Positions 61,084 through 64,000 of a stretch of 64,000 nt of DNA are shown here, one piece after another. The notes under the pieces are model-generated. The model saw only the letters and a program-made list of their open reading frames with translations, ran no database searches and had not been told where the DNA came from. Each line of letters starts with the position of its first letter. The stretch's first letter is position 1. The position numbers were made by a program, and so were the translations under genes. Location: the NCBI GenBank assembly GCA_963825685.1, contig CAWGUD010000016.1, positions 190,774 through 254,773 on the forward strand, read 5' to 3'. The DNA is from JAOUEA01 sp963825685. GTDB lineage: Bacteria; Actinomycetota; UBA4738; HRBIN12.

Positions 61084-63886
61084 ATGGCCGGCAGACGTCA
61101 TCGGGCGCGAGTCCGAGCTCGCGATCCTCGATCGCTTCCTCGACTCGATCCCGGCCGGCCCGGGTGCCCTGCTCCTCTCCGGTGAAGCCGGGATCGGGAA
61201 GACCACCGTGTGGAAGGAAGGTCTGGACGGTGCCCTGCAACGACGGTACCGAACGCTCTCGTGCGGTCCGGTCGAGGCGGAGACGCGTCTTTCCTACGCC
61301 GCCCTCGGCGACCTCCTCGAGCCGGTCCTCGAGGACGCGCTTCCAACCGCTGCCGGAGCCGCAGCGCCGGGCCCTCGAGGTGGCACTCTTGCGCTCCTCG
61401 AGATCGGGCGCCCGAGCCGACCAGCGGGCCGTGTTCCTGGCCGTTCTCGGATGCCTGCGATCGGTGGCTTCCACCTCTCCGGTCGTGGTGGCCGTCGACG
61501 ACATCCAATGGATGGACGTCCCTTCGCTCCGGGTGCTCCAGTTCGTCGTGCGGCGCCTGAAGGACGAGCAGATCGGTGTGTTGACGGCCGCTCGAGGCGC
61601 CCGGGCCGATGACGACCCCCTGGGCGTCGTGGCGGCCTTCGTCGAGGATCGCACGCACGCCGTCCACGTCGGGCCGTTGTCCCAGGACGCCCTCGAAGCG
61701 GTGCTCCGGGCCAAGGTCGGGGAAGGGTTCTCCAGAACCACGCTCCTGGGTCTCCACGAGATGTCGGGGGGGAATCCCTTCTTCGCGCGCGAGATCGGAT
61801 CGGCGCTGCTTCGCCGTGGAGACGACGTGACGGCCGGCGAAGGGCTCCCGATCCCTGACCGCCTTCAAGAGCTCATCGAGGACCGCCTCGGGGGGCTCCC
61901 CGCGCGGACCGTCGAAGCCCTGGAGGTCGTCTCGGCCCTGTCGGCTCCGACGTCCGATGTGATCGCTGCGGCGATCGCTCCTTCGCGCGGGGTCGACGAT
62001 CGTCTGCGTCCTGCGATCGACCACGACGTCGTTGAGGTTCTCGGCGGCCGCCTCCGATTCACCCACCCGCTCCTCGCATCCGCCGTCTACCAGAGGGCCC
62101 CACTGGCCCGGCGCCGGCAGCTGCATGCGAGGCTCGCGACGATCGTCCGCGATCCGGAAGAGCGAGCCCGCCACCTGGCGCTGTCCGTCGAGGGCCCTGA
62201 CGTTGCCGTCGCCGACGCCCTCGAGGAAGCCGCGTCGCTCGCCGGCTCTCGAGGAGCACCGCAGTCCGCGGCCGAGCTCTGGGAGATGGCTCGCCGTGCA
62301 ACGCCCCGGGACCGAGGCGAGGACTTCGTGCGTCGAACCCACCAGGCGGGCGTGGCCCACTACGAGTGCGGGGACACCTCGCTGGCGCGGAGCGTCCTGG
62401 AGCAGGCGGTGGACCTCTCGATGGCCGGGCCGGCTCGGGCCCGCGTACTGCTGGACCTGGGGATGGGCCTCGCCGAGACCGATGGGTGGCGGGGGGCCTG
62501 GGCCGTGTTCGAGGCTGCTCGAGGCGAGGCGGGGGACGATCGCGCGCTGCGGGCGCTGATCGAGCAGAACCTCGGATACGCCTGGCTGTTCAGGGGAGAC
62601 CTCGCGGCATCGGAACGGCACGCGCGCGCAGCGGTGCAGCTGGCCGAGGAGCTGCAGGACCCACGAGTGATGGCCGAGGCGTTCCAGGCGTATCCGTTCG
62701 TCGAGTTCCTCCTCGGACGCGGGGTCGATCAGGAGATGCTCGATCGCGGGATCGCCCTGGAAGGGGCACTTGGAGGGCGAATTCAAATCCCACGTCCTGC
62801 GTGCGAGCTTCGTCGCGGCGATGATCCTCAAGTCGACCGATCGCGTGGACGAGGCCCGCCGGACGTTCAGCGAGCTCCTGGGTGATGCCGCGGCGCACGG
62901 GGTCTCGAGCGCGATCCCGCAGTTCCGGTACCACCTCGCCGAGCTGGAGTGCCGGGCGGGCAACTGGGATGTGGCCATGGAGCACGCCCGGGAGAGCATG
63001 GCGGGCGCCCAGCGGGTCGGCATGGGGGTCCTGTCGGCGGAGGGCCACTTCGCGGTGGGCCTGGTGGAAGCCCATGTAGGGCGGGCCGACCCGGCGAGGC
63101 TGGCAGCCCTCGAGGGGCTGCGGGTCGCCGAGGCGGGCGGCGAGGTCTTCCTCCTGATCCCGAACCTGGCGGTCCTGGGGTTCCTCGAGCTCTCCCTGGG
63201 CAACTTCGCCGAGGCCGATGCGTATCTGTCCAGGGCCGTCGAGCTCTAGCGAGGCGATGGGCGTTCGGGAGCCCGCCTACTTCCGCGTCGTCCCGGATGC
63301 GGTCGAGGCGCTCGTCGCCCTCGGCCGTCTCGACGAGGCCGAGGCGCTGCTCGCCCCCTTCGAGGAAGCGGGCAAGCACCTCGACCGGGCCTGGACCATC
63401 GCGACGGGGGCCAGGTGTCGGGCGCTCGTGTCGGCGGCCCGGGGTGACCTCGATGGTGCGTCGGCCGCGGCCGGTGAGGCGGTGCGGGTTCACGATCACC
63501 TTCCCCTCCCGTTCGAGCTGGGGCGGACGCTCCTGGTGCGAGGAGCGGTGGAGCGCCGTGCGAAGAGGAAGCGGGAGGCTCGGGACACGCTCACGACGGC
63601 CTTGGAGGTCTTCGACGGGCTGGGTGCCGCGCTGTGGGCGGAGAAGGCACGTGCGGAGCTGGCGCGGATCGGTGGACGGGCTCCCTCGTCGCTCGACCTG
63701 ACCCCGACCGAAGAGAAGGTGGCGGCGTTGGTGGCCGGGGGCAGCACCAACAGGGAGGCGGCCGACGCGCTGTTCGTCAGCATCCACACGGTCGAGGCCA
63801 ACCTCAAGCGGATCTACCGCAAGCTGGGTGTTCACTCGCGCACGGAGATGGCCTCGAAGTTCCGATCCGACACGGCAGGATCCTGA
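61084..63886 (+). CDS. Large LuxR-family (AAA + TPR-like + HTH) transcriptional regulator
   Basis: About 932 residues after four single-base insertions are skipped (near 61093, 61345, 62772 and 63250). N-terminal AAA domain: VIGRESELAILDRFLD, Walker A SGEAGIGKTTVW, Walker B VVVAVDDIQWMD, GGNPFFAREIG. The middle ~450 residues are helical repeats typical of MalT/LAL-type regulators (ARSVLEQAVDLSMAGPARAR, ALIEQNLGYAWLFRGDLAAS). The C-terminal LuxR HTH is LTPTEEKVAALVAGGSTNRE, then HTVEANLKRIYRKLGVHSRT. Starts at ATG 61084. It probably activates neighbouring genes in response to a ligand; the following alpha/beta hydrolase is a candidate. Confidence 0.9.
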
Positions 63887-63964
63887 GTGGAGGTTCAGAG
63901 CGACTTGCGGCGATGACCCTCGTGGTGTTCGATGCCCCGATCACCGAGCCGGAGGGATCTGCCC

Positions 63965-64000
63965 ATGTCCACGTTCGTCATCGTTCCCGGAGCGTGGGAC
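63965..64000 (+). CDS. Alpha/beta-hydrolase, start of gene (cut by window edge)
   Basis: Twelve codons are visible: MSTFVIVPGAWD, the first strand and oxyanion-side loop of small alpha/beta hydrolases (usual form TFVLVPGAWHGG). CCGGAGGGAT lies upstream. The rest is outside the window. Confidence 0.55.
   Translation, partial: MSTFVIVPGAWD

Overview
The window is about 64 kb of very GC-rich DNA that looks like a deep-branching, probably uncultured member of the Actinomycetota. The evidence is the gene content: a crgA gene, an fhaA-fhaB-pstP-rodA-pbpA-pknB block next to a tRNA-Leu(CAG) gene, a DUF3662-FHA protein, a ferredoxin-type sulfite reductase with an APS-type CysH, an HU gene, a SigB/SigF-type sigma factor with partner-switching proteins, FadD and DrrAB-like proteins, and frequent GTG starts in ATGA/GTGA overlaps. 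No genus can be assigned from sequence alone. There is no insertion sequence, prophage, CRISPR array or rRNA operon; it reads as ordinary chromosomal core plus accessory genes.

Layout. 0-6 kb: 3' end of a molybdenum hydroxylase, an S9 peptidase, an NmrA/SDR protein, NADP-type glutamate dehydrogenase and a small zinc-ribbon membrane protein. 6-16 kb: a DnaA-box-like cluster, crgA, a penicillin-acylase-type hydrolase translationally coupled to a heterodimeric ABC exporter, a lipoprotein, a DrrAB-like exporter and a divergent WYL regulator. 16-23 kb: acyl-CoA ligase, GNAT acetyltransferase, an LPG-synthase-TM-type membrane protein, a C45-like hydrolase, then a run of small stress and membrane proteins (including CsbD and an MscS-like protein) and a YtxH-like protein. 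23-27.5 kb: assimilatory sulfite/siroheme operon (sulfite reductase, 49-aa zinc ribbon, cysH, precorrin-2 dehydrogenase, SUMT) preceded by a candidate Cys-codon leader peptide and hairpin. 27.5-31 kb: Rho-N-type protein, a membrane-anchored protein with DUF421, a DapA-family aldolase and proline dehydrogenase. 31-39 kb: stress signalling: STAS antagonist, three HATPase proteins, a SigB/F sigma factor, a large PAS-GAF-PP2C phosphatase, topoisomerase IB and several small Cys-rich proteins. 39-43.3 kb: isocitrate lyase, a delta-60-repeat secreted protein, and a DUF4097 / ribbon-helix-helix / 43-aa protein operon behind tandem palindromic operators. 43.4-49.7 kb: complete hisD-C-B-H-A-F-I-G operon. 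49.7-53 kb: HU, a serine beta-lactamase-family hydrolase and a double-length ThyX. 53-60.5 kb: cell-wall/division kinase-phosphatase cluster and tRNA-Leu. 60.6-64 kb: a small protein with a 26-residue tandem repeat, a large LuxR/AAA regulator and the start of an alpha/beta hydrolase.

Quality. At least 21 places, in 13 otherwise intact genes (including his genes, pknB and rodA), need exactly one extra base removed to restore the reading frame. All are insertions, none need a base added back. This is best explained by an insertion-biased draft sequence, so these genes are annotated as whole genes with the shift positions noted rather than as pseudogenes.
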